DNA of 64,000 bases from Nocardioides sp. zg-1230 (GTDB lineage Bacteria > Actinomycetota > Actinomycetes > Propionibacteriales > Nocardioidaceae), in the NCBI RefSeq assembly GCF_013155335.1, contig NZ_JABJQZ010000001.1, forward strand, positions 1,550,001-1,614,000, given 5' to 3'. Shown one piece after another: positions 38,327-46,996 of this stretch. Position 1 is the first letter of the stretch. The number at the start of each line of letters is the position of its first letter. The notes below the pieces were generated by a model. That model did no database searches and was not told where the DNA came from. It was given only the letters and a program-made list of their open reading frames with translations. The translations under genes and the position numbers were made by a program.

Positions 38327-39568
38327 GTGAGCGACCAGCCCTCCACGCAGGCCCCTCCTGACGACGCCTGGCTCGACGGCGAGTGCCGGCGCCTCCTCGG
38401 CTTCGGCCGCCGCGTCGTGCACCCCGCCGGCGGCGCCGCGTGGCTCGACGACGACGGCGCCCCGGACCTCTCGCGGCCCGTGCACACGTGGATCACCAGC
38501 CGCACCGTGCACGTCTACGGTCTCGGCTCGCTGCTCGGCGTCGAGGGTGCGGCGGCGATCGCGTCCGGCGCGCTCGACGGCCTGCGCGGGGTGCTCCACG
38601 ACGACGACCACGGTGGCTGGTTCGGCGCGGTCGGTCCCGCCGGCGAACCCGACGACGCCAAGTCCTGCTACGCCCACGCCTTCGTGCTGCTGGCCGGCTC
38701 GACCGCCGTCGTCGCGGGCCTGCCCGGTTCCGACGACCTGCTCACCGAGGCGATGCAGGTCTTCGAGGAGCGCTTCTGGGACGACGACCTCGGACGCGTC
38801 CTCGACGAGTGGGACCGGGACTGGACGACACCCGCGCCCTACCGCGGCCTCAACTCCACGATGCACTCGGTCGAGGCGATGCTCGCCGTCGGTGACGCCA
38901 CCGGCGACGACGTGTGGCACCGGAGGGCGGCGCGCCTGGCCGGCCTGGTGCTCGAGCTCGCGCCGTCCCACGACGGCCGGCTGCCCGAGCACTTCCGCCC
39001 CGACTGGTCGGTCGACCTCGACCTCAACCGAGACCGGCCGGACGACCCGTTCAAGCCCTTCGGCGCGACCGTCGGGCACGCACTCGAGTGGTCGCGACTG
39101 CTGCTCCACCTCGAGGCGACCCTCGGCGACGCCGCACCGCCCGGACTCCTCGACACCTCGCGCCTGCTGTTCGACCGCGCGGTGGCGGACGGCTGGTACG
39201 CCGACGGGGCGCCGGGCTTCGTCTACACGACCGACTGGGATGGCCGGCCGGTCGTACGCGAGCGGATGCACTGGGTGGCGGCCGAGGCGATAGCGGCCGC
39301 CGCGGCGCTGCACCGTCGTACGGGCGAGGAGGGCTACGCACGGCGCTACGCCGAGTGGTGGGCCTACGCCCGCGAGCACCTCCTCGACCACAGGCGCGGG
39401 TCGTGGCACCACGAGCTCGACGCGTCCAACCGGCCGCAGGCCAGCGTGTGGCCCGGCAAGCCCGACCTCTACCACGCGGTCCAGGCGACCCTCCTCCCGC
39501 GGATGCCGCTGGCGCCGGGTCTCGCCCGCGCGGTGGCGCTGTCGGGCGGCGGGCCGGCACGGGCATGA
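38327..39568 (+). CDS. AGE-family sugar epimerase/isomerase
   Basis: The 413-residue protein has the (alpha/alpha)6-barrel pattern of N-acylglucosamine 2-epimerase and mannose isomerase/YihS enzymes: RTVHVYGLGSLLG, AKSCYAHAFVLLAGS, GLNSTMHSVEAMLA, FKPFGATVGHALEWSRLLLHLE, MHWVAAEAIAAAAALHR and WHHELDASNRP, with conserved histidines at barrel ends. It is followed by a fructokinase-like gene after seven bases, which favours an aldose-ketose isomerase that produces fructose, such as mannose isomerase; N-acyl sugars are less likely. GTG 38327 is chosen since the product then lacks the tRNA-terminator-derived extension. Confidence 0.85.
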   Translation: MSDQPSTQAPPDDAWLDGECRRLLGFGRRVVHPAGGAAWLDDDGAPDLSRPVHTWITSRTVHVYGLGSLLGVEGAAAIASGALDGLRGVLHDDDHGGWFGAVGPAGEPDDAKSCYAHAFVLLAGSTAVVAGLPGSDDLLTEAMQVFEERFWDDDLGRVLDEWDRDWTTPAPYRGLNSTMHSVEAMLAVGDATGDDVWHRRAARLAGLVLELAPSHDGRLPEHFRPDWSVDLDLNRDRPDDPFKPFGATVGHALEWSRLLLHLEATLGDAAPPGLLDTSRLLFDRAVADGWYADGAPGFVYTTDWDGRPVVRERMHWVAAEAIAAAAALHRRTGEEGYARRYAEWWAYAREHLLDHRRGSWHHELDASNRPQASVWPGKPDLYHAVQATLLPRMPLAPGLARAVALSGGGPARA

Positions 39569-39575
39569 TGGGGGC

Positions 39576-40532
39576 ATGACCGACGCGCAGCCCCGGATCC
39601 TCGTCGTCGGCGAGGCGCTCGTCGACGTGGTGCCCGGCCCCGGCGGGACGACCCGCGACCACCCCGGTGGCAGCCCCGCCAACGTCGCGATCACCCTCGG
39701 CCGCCTCGAGCGCGACGTCCGCCTCGTCACGCTTCTCGGCGACGACGAGCGCGGTGCCGCCGTCCGGGCCTGGCTGGAGGCCAGCGACGTCACCGTCCTG
39801 GCCGGACCGACCGGCTCGGGTCGTACGTCGAGCGCGGCGGTGACGCTCGACGAGTCGGGCGCCGCCACCTACGAGTTCGACCTCGACTGGGACCTGCGGT
39901 CGGTGCCCGAGGAGGCGTGCGATGTGCTCCACGTGGGCTCGATCGCCACCGTCCTCGACCCGGGCGCCGACACGGTCCTCGAGGCGTTCCGGACCCACCG
40001 CGGGCGGGCGCTCCTCTCGCTCGACCCCAACGCGCGCCCGGCGATCACCCCGGACCGCACCGGCCCGGTGGCCCGCGTCGAGCAGCTCGTCGAGCTCGCC
40101 GACGTGGTCAAGGTGAGCGACGAGGACCTGCACTGGCTCCACCCCGACGCCGACCCCGTGACGACCGCCACCCGGTGGGCCGACGCCGGTCCCGGGCTGG
40201 TCGTCGTGACGCGCGGCGGGGCCGGCGCGGTCGCCGTACGTCCTGGTGGGACCGCGCTCGAGGTGCCCGGGGTGCCGGTCGCCGTGGCCGACACGGTCGG
40301 TGCGGGCGACACCTTCAGCGGCGTGCTCATCGATGCCCTCCTCGCGCTCGGCGTGCACGGACGCGATGCCGCCGAGGCACTCGCAGCGCTGACCGACCGC
40401 GACCTGCTCGACGTCGTCACCACCGCCGCCGTCGGCGCGGCCATCAACGTCTCCCGTCCTGGTGCCGACCCGCCGACGCGCGCGGAGCTCTCCTCCGCGC
40501 TCGGCGTGGACCGCGAAGCCGGACAGGAGTGA
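39576..40532 (+). CDS. PfkB-family carbohydrate kinase (fructokinase type)
   Basis: The 318-residue kinase phosphorylates a sugar with ATP. It has the N-terminal PfkB motif GGSPANVAITLGRL, a central DPNARP, and the C-terminal signature DTVGAGDTFSG with the catalytic aspartate. The pattern resembles fructokinases, which fits its place behind an aldose-ketose isomerase. ATG 39576 follows the epimerase stop by seven bases, with GGGGG as a ribosome site. The stop overlaps the transporter gene. Confidence 0.9.
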   Translation: MTDAQPRILVVGEALVDVVPGPGGTTRDHPGGSPANVAITLGRLERDVRLVTLLGDDERGAAVRAWLEASDVTVLAGPTGSGRTSSAAVTLDESGAATYEFDLDWDLRSVPEEACDVLHVGSIATVLDPGADTVLEAFRTHRGRALLSLDPNARPAITPDRTGPVARVEQLVELADVVKVSDEDLHWLHPDADPVTTATRWADAGPGLVVVTRGGAGAVAVRPGGTALEVPGVPVAVADTVGAGDTFSGVLIDALLALGVHGRDAAEALAALTDRDLLDVVTTAAVGAAINVSRPGADPPTRAELSSALGVDREAGQE

Positions 40533-41869
40533 GCGCGGAGCAGATCCACGACATCGGGAGGCGGCGGGCCTGGGTCATCTGGCTGGTCTCGCTCGCCGTC
40601 TACGTGCTGGCGGTCTTCCACCGCAGCTCGCTCGGCGTCGCGGGCATCATCGCGTCCGACCGGTTCGACATCAACGCCACCAGCCTGGCGACGTTCACCG
40701 TGCTCCAGCTGGTCGTCTACGCCGCCATGCAGGTGCCGGTCGGCGTGCTGCTCGACCGCTACGGTTCGCGCACGATGCTGCTCGCCGGTCTCGCGCTGAT
40801 GACGGCGGGCCAGCTGGGCTTCGCCTTCTCGACCTCGTACGCCGGTGCGGTCGCGTCCCGCGCGATCGTCGGAGCCGGCGACGCGATGGTGTTCGTGAGC
40901 GTGATCCGGCTCGTGACCATCTGGTTCCTGGTGCGACAGGCGCCCATGGTCACCCAGCTCACCGGGCTGACCGGCCAGCTCGGCGCGATCGTCGCCGCCG
41001 GGCCGCTGGCGTACCTCCTCCACGAGCTCGGCTGGACCCGCACCTTCGCGCTGACCTCCAGCGTCGGCATCGTGCTGCTCGTCGCGGTCCTCGCCCTCGT
41101 CAAGGACTCGCCCTACCGGCGCTCGGACGTGGTGGCCGTCAAGCTGCGGGCGCTGGCCCAGTCGGTGCGCACCGTGTGGGGAAACCCCGGCACGCGGCTG
41201 GGGATGTGGTCGCACTTCTCCTCGCAGTTCTCCGTCACGGTCTTCGCGCTGCTGTGGGGCTACCCGTTCCTGGTGCAGGGTCTCGGCTGGTCGTCCCGCG
41301 AGGCCAGCACCCTGCTGATGGCGATGACCGCGTGGGCCGTGGTGAGCGGCCTCGTCCTGGCGCGGCTCGTGGGCCGGCTGCCCTACTACCGCTCCTGGAT
41401 CGTGGTCGGCGTCGTGCTGACCATGGTGGTGCCCTGGACCGCCGTCCTGCTCTGGCCCGGCGCCGCGCCGGTCTGGCTCGTGGTGGTGATGGCCTTCGCC
41501 ACGGCCAGCGGCGGACCGGCCTCGATGGTCGGCTTCGACCTGGCCCGCTCGTTCACGCCCCCGCACGAGACCGGGCGCGCCAACGGGCTCGTCAACATCG
41601 GTGGCTTCACCGCCTCGCTGCTGACGATGGCGCTGATCGGCGTGGTGCTCGACCTGTCCTCGCCGGGCGGCATGGAGACCTACACGCTCGGCGACTTCAA
41701 GCTCGCTCTGGCCGTGCAGTACCTCTTCTGGACGCTCGGCGTCGTCCAGACCCTCCGCTACCGCCGCCGCGGCCTGGCCCACCTGGCCCGCGTGCACCCC
41801 GGCTCGGTCGAGCAGATGCGGGCCGGGCACCCCTTCGTCCACCCGGGCATCGGCACCGAGGGCGTGTAG
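40529..41869 (+). CDS. MFS transporter
   Basis: The 446-residue protein has 12 predicted helices and the major facilitator pattern: DRYGSRTMLLAGLALMTAG between helices 2 and 3, a basic central loop at about 195-215 (KDSPYRRSDVVAVK), and a short C-terminal tail. Substrate is not readable; in the operon with the epimerase and kinase it could import the sugar. The GTG start 40529 overlaps the kinase stop by four bases (GTGA), indicating coupled translation. Confidence 0.9.
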   Translation: MSAEQIHDIGRRRAWVIWLVSLAVYVLAVFHRSSLGVAGIIASDRFDINATSLATFTVLQLVVYAAMQVPVGVLLDRYGSRTMLLAGLALMTAGQLGFAFSTSYAGAVASRAIVGAGDAMVFVSVIRLVTIWFLVRQAPMVTQLTGLTGQLGAIVAAGPLAYLLHELGWTRTFALTSSVGIVLLVAVLALVKDSPYRRSDVVAVKLRALAQSVRTVWGNPGTRLGMWSHFSSQFSVTVFALLWGYPFLVQGLGWSSREASTLLMAMTAWAVVSGLVLARLVGRLPYYRSWIVVGVVLTMVVPWTAVLLWPGAAPVWLVVVMAFATASGGPASMVGFDLARSFTPPHETGRANGLVNIGGFTASLLTMALIGVVLDLSSPGGMETYTLGDFKLALAVQYLFWTLGVVQTLRYRRRGLAHLARVHPGSVEQMRAGHPFVHPGIGTEGV

Positions 41870-41920
41870 GCCCGACTTCGGGGCTGCATGACATCTTCAC
41901 TGCCGCAGGTGCGGCGACGG

Positions 41921-42601
41921 TCAGCCGATCTCGCCGTCCCCGTCGGAGTCGAGGTCGCCGGTGGGGTCCTCGGCGGCCGGGTCCTCGAGGAACTCCCCGC
42001 CGACGGGGTGGCCCTGCCACGAGACCATCTCCCAGCCGGTGTCCGGGTGGCCGTCCAGCACGATGAGCGCGGTGTTGTGCAGCGGCTGGTGGACGGACGG
42101 CGCGTCGGGGTGCGGGCACATCCGGGTGGAGACCCAGGTGCGCAGCGCGGCGCCGTGGCTGACGATCAGCGCGGTGTCGTGGCCGGCGGCGACGATGGTG
42201 CGCACGGCGGCGTCGTAGCGGGCGAGGAACTCCTCGCCGGTCTCGGCGCCCGGCATCCGGTGAGTGAGGTCGCCCTCGAGCCAGGTGGCGACGGCGCCGA
42301 TGTAGCCGGCGACGGCGTCGTGGTCGCTGCGCATCTCGAAGTCGCCGGCGTCGATCTCCTCCAGCCCGTCGACGACGGTCGGGGTGAGGCCCCGCTGCTC
42401 GGCGGTCGGCGCGGCCGTCTGGTGGGTGCGCACCCGGCTGGAGACGTAGATCGCGTCGAGGTGGTGCTCGGCGATGGCCTTGGCGGCGGCCTCTGCCTGG
42501 GCGCGACCGAGCTCGGTCAGCTCGAGGCCGGGGTGGGCGGTGTCGAGCTCGCCCGAGACGTTGGCGTGGGTCTGGCCGTGGCGCATGAGCAGCAGTCGCA
42601 A
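41921..42601 (-). CDS. histidine phosphatase family protein
   Basis: The 226-residue protein has the phosphoglycerate mutase-like fold with the catalytic RHG motif (LMRHGQTHAN), the acid EEIDAGDFEMR and the second histidine in LIVSHGAALRTW. These enzymes hydrolyse or transfer phosphate from small molecules; the substrate is unknown. The start is TTG 42601, with AGGAA seven bases upstream, because MRLLLMRHGQ fits the family and no ATG or GTG lies nearer. The C terminus is acidic. It is 17 bases behind the phosphoesterase gene and probably in one operon. Confidence 0.9.
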   Translation of the reverse strand: MRLLLMRHGQTHANVSGELDTAHPGLELTELGRAQAEAAAKAIAEHHLDAIYVSSRVRTHQTAAPTAEQRGLTPTVVDGLEEIDAGDFEMRSDHDAVAGYIGAVATWLEGDLTHRMPGAETGEEFLARYDAAVRTIVAAGHDTALIVSHGAALRTWVSTRMCPHPDAPSVHQPLHNTALIVLDGHPDTGWEMVSWQGHPVGGEFLEDPAAEDPTGDLDSDGDGEIG

Positions 42602-42618
42602 GGCAGGATTCCTGGGGG

Positions 42619-43527
42619 CTAGGAGTTGAACTGGGAGGTCTTGCTGGAGGCGAGCTCGCGCGCCTGCTCCAGCGGGATGGTCTCGAGCGCCTCGGCGATG
42701 TCGGAGCCGATGTGGCTCACCTCGACGCCCCGCTCGAGCGGCACGAGCGTGTGGACGAGGCGGTCGTCGTAGGTGTGGACCATCGTGAAGGCCTGGTTGG
42801 CGTCGACGCCGGAGACGAAGCGGTCCTCCGGGGCCGGGTCAGTGGTGTAGCAGCTGGCTGCCGCGACCGACACCGGCACGCCCGCGAACGTCGACCAGGT
42901 GGAGAGGTGCAGGTGACCGGCGAGGATCCCGCGCACGTCGGTGCCGGCGACCACGTCGGCCAGCGCCTGCTGGTCGTGCAGCTCGATGAGCTCGGCGGCC
43001 CGCAGCATCGGCACCGGGAGGGGCGGGTGGTGCATCGCCAGCAGGGTGCCGTGCTCGGCGGGAGTGGCCAGGACGTCGGTGAGCCACGCGAGCTGGTCGG
43101 GCGTCAGGTCGCCGTGGTGGTAGCCCGGGACGCTGGTGTCGAGGGCGACGATCCGCAGGCCGTCGACCTCGTGCACCCGGTCCTGGGGCCCGGTGTCGTC
43201 GGAGTCGAAGAGCCCCCGGGCGTACGGCGCGCGCTCGTCGTGGTTGCCCATCGTCCAGACGACCGTCGCGCCGATCCCCGCGGCGAACGGCTCGACGATC
43301 GAGCGGAGGGTGTCGTAGACGTCGGGCTCGGCCCGGTCGGCGAGGTCGCCGGTGAAGACGATCGCCTGCGGCGCCGGGTGCACGGCGGCCAGCCGGTCGA
43401 GCGTGCGGCGCAGGTTGGCGTCGTTGTCGATGACGCCGTAGTGGAGGCCGCCGCCGCCGATCAGGTGCGGGTCGCTGAGGTGGGCGACGACGTGCCGCGG
43501 GGCGGCGTACTGGCCGAGCTGCTTCAC
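42619..43527 (-). CDS. metallophosphoesterase (CpdA-like)
   Basis: The 302-residue calcineurin-like phosphoesterase has the metal motifs in order: HLSDPHL, FTGDLAD, MGNHDER, MHHPPLP and GILAGHLHLSTW. This set resembles CpdA-type cyclic-nucleotide phosphodiesterases and related enzymes; whether cAMP is the substrate cannot be decided. GTG 43527 has TAGGCT seven bases upstream, a leaderless layout, which removes the Pro-rich extension from the longer frame. It is followed by the histidine phosphatase gene. Confidence 0.9.
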   Translation of the reverse strand: MKQLGQYAAPRHVVAHLSDPHLIGGGGLHYGVIDNDANLRRTLDRLAAVHPAPQAIVFTGDLADRAEPDVYDTLRSIVEPFAAGIGATVVWTMGNHDERAPYARGLFDSDDTGPQDRVHEVDGLRIVALDTSVPGYHHGDLTPDQLAWLTDVLATPAEHGTLLAMHHPPLPVPMLRAAELIELHDQQALADVVAGTDVRGILAGHLHLSTWSTFAGVPVSVAAASCYTTDPAPEDRFVSGVDANQAFTMVHTYDDRLVHTLVPLERGVEVSHIGSDIAEALETIPLEQARELASSKTSQFNS

Positions 43528-43552
43528 GACCTGCAGCCTAGGACCCGGTCGG

Positions 43553-44767
43553 TCAGCGGGCGGGCAGGATCCGGCCGGTGACCTCGCCGAGGGTGATGCG
43601 GCCGCCACCGGTGCCGGGCGCGGAGTAGCGCAGCACCACCTCGTCGCCGTCCTCGAGGAAGGTGCGCTCGCGACCGCCGGCGGTGAACGGCTCCTTGCCG
43701 CCCCACGACAGCTCCAGCAGCGAGCCGCGCTGGTCGCGCTCGGGCCCCGACACGGTGCCCGAGCCCCAGAGGTCGCCGGTGCGCACGCTGGCGCCGTTGA
43801 CCGTGGTGTGGGCCAGCATCTGGGCCGGCGACCAGTACATCGTGCGGTAGGGCGGGCGGGCGACGACCTCGCCCTCGAGGACCACCTCCACCTCGATGTC
43901 GAGCCCGGCGGGTCCGTCGACGCGGAGGTAGTCGAGGACCTCCGGGTCGTCCTGGCCGGGCAGGTCGGTCCAGGCGGCGTCGAGGGCGGCCAGCGGCGTG
44001 ACCCACGCGCTGATCGAGGTGGCGAAGGACTTGCCGAGGAACGGGCCGAGCGGGACGTACTCCCACGCCTGGATGTCGCGTGCGGACCAGTCGTTGAGGC
44101 CGACGACGCCGAAGGTGTGGCGCGCGAAGTCGGCGGTCGCGACCCGGTCGCCCATCGCCGACGGCACGCCGACCACGAAGCCGAGCTCGGCCTCGATGTC
44201 GAGCCGCTGGGAGGGGCCGTACGTCGGCTCGTCCTCCGTCGGCGCCTTCCGCTGCCCGCACGGTCGTACGACGTCGGTGCCCGACACGACGACCGTGCCC
44301 GAGCGGCCGTGGTAGCCGACGGGGAGGTGCTTCCAGTTGGGCAGGAGCGGCTCGGCGTCGGGGCGGAACATCCGCCCGACGTTGGAGGCGTGGTGCTCGG
44401 AGGCGTAGAAGTCGACGTAGTCGCCGACCTCGAACGGCAGCAGCATCGTCACCGAGTCCACCGGCGCCAGTGCGGGCTCGACGAGGTCGCGCTCGGTCTG
44501 GTCGGTGAGCAGCCCGGTCACCCACGTCCGGGTGGACTCCCACACGGCCGGCCCGGCCGCCATGAACGGGTTGAGGGTGGACTGGTCGAACAGCGCGTGG
44601 GTGTCGACCATGTCGGCCGCCGCGACCACGCTCAGGTCGAGCACCTGGTCGCCGATGCGCACGGCCACTCGCGGCCGCTCGCCGGAGCGCGCGAAGACGC
44701 CATAAGGCAGGTGGTCGACGTCGAACCCGGAGCCGGCGGCTCCCTCGACCCAGCTGTGCGCGGTCAT
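43553..44767 (-). CDS. fahA: fumarylacetoacetase
   Basis: This enzyme splits fumarylacetoacetate to fumarate and acetoacetate, the last step of tyrosine catabolism via homogentisate. The 404-residue protein has the N-terminal SH3-like domain (about 1-120, HLPYGVFARSGERPRVAVRIGD) and the C-terminal FAH domain with YVDFYASEHHASNVGRMFRP, VGYHGRSGTVV, ELGFVVG, NDWSARDIQAWEYVPLGPFLGKSF (divided among metal-site residues) and the MYWSPAQMLAHHT-like MYWSPAQMLAHTTVNG. ATG 44767 overlaps the stop of the unknown gene upstream (ATGA). It is in the homogentisate locus with hmgA. Confidence 0.95.
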   Translation of the reverse strand: MTAHSWVEGAAGSGFDVDHLPYGVFARSGERPRVAVRIGDQVLDLSVVAAADMVDTHALFDQSTLNPFMAAGPAVWESTRTWVTGLLTDQTERDLVEPALAPVDSVTMLLPFEVGDYVDFYASEHHASNVGRMFRPDAEPLLPNWKHLPVGYHGRSGTVVVSGTDVVRPCGQRKAPTEDEPTYGPSQRLDIEAELGFVVGVPSAMGDRVATADFARHTFGVVGLNDWSARDIQAWEYVPLGPFLGKSFATSISAWVTPLAALDAAWTDLPGQDDPEVLDYLRVDGPAGLDIEVEVVLEGEVVARPPYRTMYWSPAQMLAHTTVNGASVRTGDLWGSGTVSGPERDQRGSLLELSWGGKEPFTAGGRERTFLEDGDEVVLRYSAPGTGGGRITLGEVTGRILPAR

Positions 44768-45660
44768 GCGTCCTCCTCGTTGTCGGAAGTGAGGTCGGAA
44801 GTGGGGGCCGGAACGAGTCCGAGGGAGACCAGGTCGTCGAGCGGCTCGGTCACCGAGCACGAGCCGAACGAGGTGAACCAGCGCCGCGCCGCGTCGACGC
44901 CTCCGTCGGCGAGACCCGCCGCGAGCGCAGCGCCGTCGCGCTGCTCGAGCGTGGCCTCTGCGTCGTCGACGGTGCCGCCGTCCCAGAGGGCCTTCGTCGC
45001 AGCCAGCACGTTGAGGAAGCCGTGCGCACCGCCCCCCTCTGGCTCGTGGCGGACGGCCCGGTGCAGCCCCGCGGTCGCCTTGAAGCGGGTCTCCCGGTCG
45101 AGGGCGGCATCGATCCACGCGGCGACGGTCGCGGAGTCCGGGACCAGGTCGTGGTCGACGTTGCCGAGGCGGAGCTTGAGCTGGTGCCCGCACGCGGCGA
45201 CCTCGTCGGCGGCCGCGAGCCAGGTTGCGGTGGCAGGTCCGGGCAGCTCGACGAAGAGGGGTACGTCGACCTCCGCGGCACGCAGGGCGGCATCGATCCG
45301 CCGGACGTTGCCCACCGGGTCGTCGACGTCGCGCACGGCGATCTCGACGGCCGCGACGTGCAGACCGAGCCGGTCGGCCGCCCCGAGGGGTCCGGCGAGC
45401 TGGCCCGCCCCGCCGGTGACCACCACCAACAGCGGGGCGCCGAAGCCGCGCACGTGGGGCAGGTCGGTGTCACGGAGCACGAAGCTGCCGACCAGGTCGG
45501 CATACCACTCCCCGCGGCGCGCGGTGTGTGCCGCGGTCGCGTCGTGCAGCGGCACGTCGCCCGGCGGGAAGATCGCGGCGTCGTCGACGAGGCCGCGCCA
45601 CTCCGCGGGCCAGGCAGGGGGCGGCGAGGTGGGATCGACAGGTGCAGGATCGGGGTCCAC
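44764..45660 (-). CDS. unknown protein of the homogentisate locus
   Basis: The 298-residue protein is soluble, with no signal peptide or membrane segment. Notable patterns are VDDAAIFPPGDVPL near residue 26, a series of alternating beta and helix elements suggesting a TIM-barrel-like fold (VAAVEIAVRD, VPLFVELPG, KLRLGNVDHDLVP, FKATAGLHRAVRH, HGFLNVLAAT) and a C-terminal acidic tail. I do not recognise a named family. It overlaps fumarylacetoacetase and is divergent from hmgA, so a role in aromatic catabolism is likely, perhaps in maleylacetoacetate handling, as no isomerase gene is seen. GTG 45660 has TAGAGT six bases upstream. Confidence 0.85.
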   Translation of the reverse strand: MDPDPAPVDPTSPPPAWPAEWRGLVDDAAIFPPGDVPLHDATAAHTARRGEWYADLVGSFVLRDTDLPHVRGFGAPLLVVVTGGAGQLAGPLGAADRLGLHVAAVEIAVRDVDDPVGNVRRIDAALRAAEVDVPLFVELPGPATATWLAAADEVAACGHQLKLRLGNVDHDLVPDSATVAAWIDAALDRETRFKATAGLHRAVRHEPEGGGAHGFLNVLAATKALWDGGTVDDAEATLEQRDGAALAAGLADGGVDAARRWFTSFGSCSVTEPLDDLVSLGLVPAPTSDLTSDNEEDA

Positions 45661-45679
45661 GGGGCTACTCTAGCCACCA

Positions 45680-45709
45680 GATAGCGGACACCTGCGTCCG
45701 ATAGTCGGA
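45680..45709. promoter_or_regulatory. composite operator between the unknown gene and hmgA
   Basis: The 64-base divergent region holds a palindrome TCCGA-TAG-TCGGA (45697-45709), an overlapping inverted pair CGGAC/GTCCG (45685-45700), and a direct repeat of GATAG-n-CGGA 20 bases apart. Such symmetry fits a repressor or activator site controlling both directions. No regulator gene is adjacent. Confidence 0.45.
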
Positions 45710-45724
45710 TGATTGGATCGAGCG

Positions 45725-46945
45725 ATGGCCCATTACCGAGCACTTGGCCGGCTGCCGCGCCAGCGCCACACCCAGCTGCGCGACGACGACGGCCACCTCT
45801 TCCGCGAGGAGCTGATGGGCGAGGAGGGCTTCTCCTCCGACTCCTCGCTGCTCTACCGCCGCGGCGTCCCGAGCGCGATCACCGACAGCACCGTCTGGGA
45901 GCTGCCCGACCAGTCACGCACCCCCAACCACCCGCTCAAGCCGCGCCACCTCAAGCTCCACGACCTCTCCACCGGCACCTGCCCGGTCGAGGGCCGCCGG
46001 CTGGTGCTCGGCAACAACGACGTGCGCCTCACCTACGTCGTCACCGGCACCGACCCCTCGCCGCTCTACCGCAACGCCATCGGTGACGAGTGCGTCTTCG
46101 TCGAGTCCGGCACCGGTGTCGTCGAGACCGTCTTCGGCGTCGTGCCCTACCGCGCCGGCGACTACGTCGTCGTCCCGCGCGCGACCGACCACCGCTGGGT
46201 CCCGGCTGAGCCGTCGCGCCTCTACGCCATCGAGGCCAACAGCCACATCCACCCGCCCAAGCGCTACCTCTCGCGCTTCGGCCAGCTCCTCGAGCACGCG
46301 CCCTACTGCGAGCGCGACCTCCACGGCCCCGCCGAGACCTTCCAGGCGGACGGCACCGACGTGGAGGTGCTGGTCAAGCACCGCACGAGCGCGGGCATCG
46401 TCGGATCGCGCCTCACCTACGCCACCCACCCCTTCGACGTGGTCGGCTGGGACGGCTGCCTCTACCCCTACACGTTCAACATCGAGGACTACATGCCGAT
46501 CACCGGCAAGGTCCACCAGCCGCCGCCGGTCCACCAGGTCTTCGAGGGCTGGAACTTCGTCATCTGCAACTTCCTGCCCCGCAAGGTCGACTACCACGAC
46601 CTCGCCATCCCGGTGCCCTACTACCACTCCAACGTCGACTCCGACGAGGTCATGTTCTACGTCGGCGGCGACTACGAGGCCCGCAAGGGATCGGGCATCG
46701 GCATCGGCTCGATCAGCCTCCACCCCGGTGGTCACGCCCACGGGCCGCAGCCCAGCGCGATCGAGGCCAGCCTCGGCGTGCAGTACTTCGACGAGTCGGC
46801 CGTCATGGTCGACACGTTCGCCCCGCTCGAGCTGGGTGAGGGCGGCCTCTCGGTGGAGGATCCGGCGTACGCCTGGACGTGGGCGGGGCGCGGCCCCGAC
46901 GCTGCTGGGGACGACGGCGGGCCGGCGGTCTACAGCAACAGCTGA
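45725..46945 (+). CDS. hmgA: homogentisate 1,2-dioxygenase
   Basis: HmgA opens the ring of homogentisate with O2 and Fe(II). The 406-residue cupin-fold protein shows SRTPNHPLKPRHL-like substrate contacts, ECVFVESGTGVVETVFG, PYRAGDYVVVPR, HPPPVHQVFEGWNFVICNF-type metal-site region with histidines, and SISLHPGGHAHGPQP near the C terminus, a conserved hgd element. ATG 45725 is chosen; TTG 45713 in frame is possible. It is divergent from the unknown gene and fumarylacetoacetase, forming the lower tyrosine pathway; the maleylacetoacetate isomerase is not in the window. Confidence 0.94.
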   Translation: MAHYRALGRLPRQRHTQLRDDDGHLFREELMGEEGFSSDSSLLYRRGVPSAITDSTVWELPDQSRTPNHPLKPRHLKLHDLSTGTCPVEGRRLVLGNNDVRLTYVVTGTDPSPLYRNAIGDECVFVESGTGVVETVFGVVPYRAGDYVVVPRATDHRWVPAEPSRLYAIEANSHIHPPKRYLSRFGQLLEHAPYCERDLHGPAETFQADGTDVEVLVKHRTSAGIVGSRLTYATHPFDVVGWDGCLYPYTFNIEDYMPITGKVHQPPPVHQVFEGWNFVICNFLPRKVDYHDLAIPVPYYHSNVDSDEVMFYVGGDYEARKGSGIGIGSISLHPGGHAHGPQPSAIEASLGVQYFDESAVMVDTFAPLELGEGGLSVEDPAYAWTWAGRGPDAAGDDGGPAVYSNS

Positions 46946-46996
46946 GCCCGTCTCCGGCCCGGACCCCCTCTTCGGGTGGTCATTAGCGTGGCCGGC

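Noticed and set aside
41901..41920. GCCGC/GCGGC hairpin between the MFS transporter and the histidine phosphatase
   Set aside because: Only five pairs with a four-base loop and no T-run; too weak to call a terminator at this GC content.
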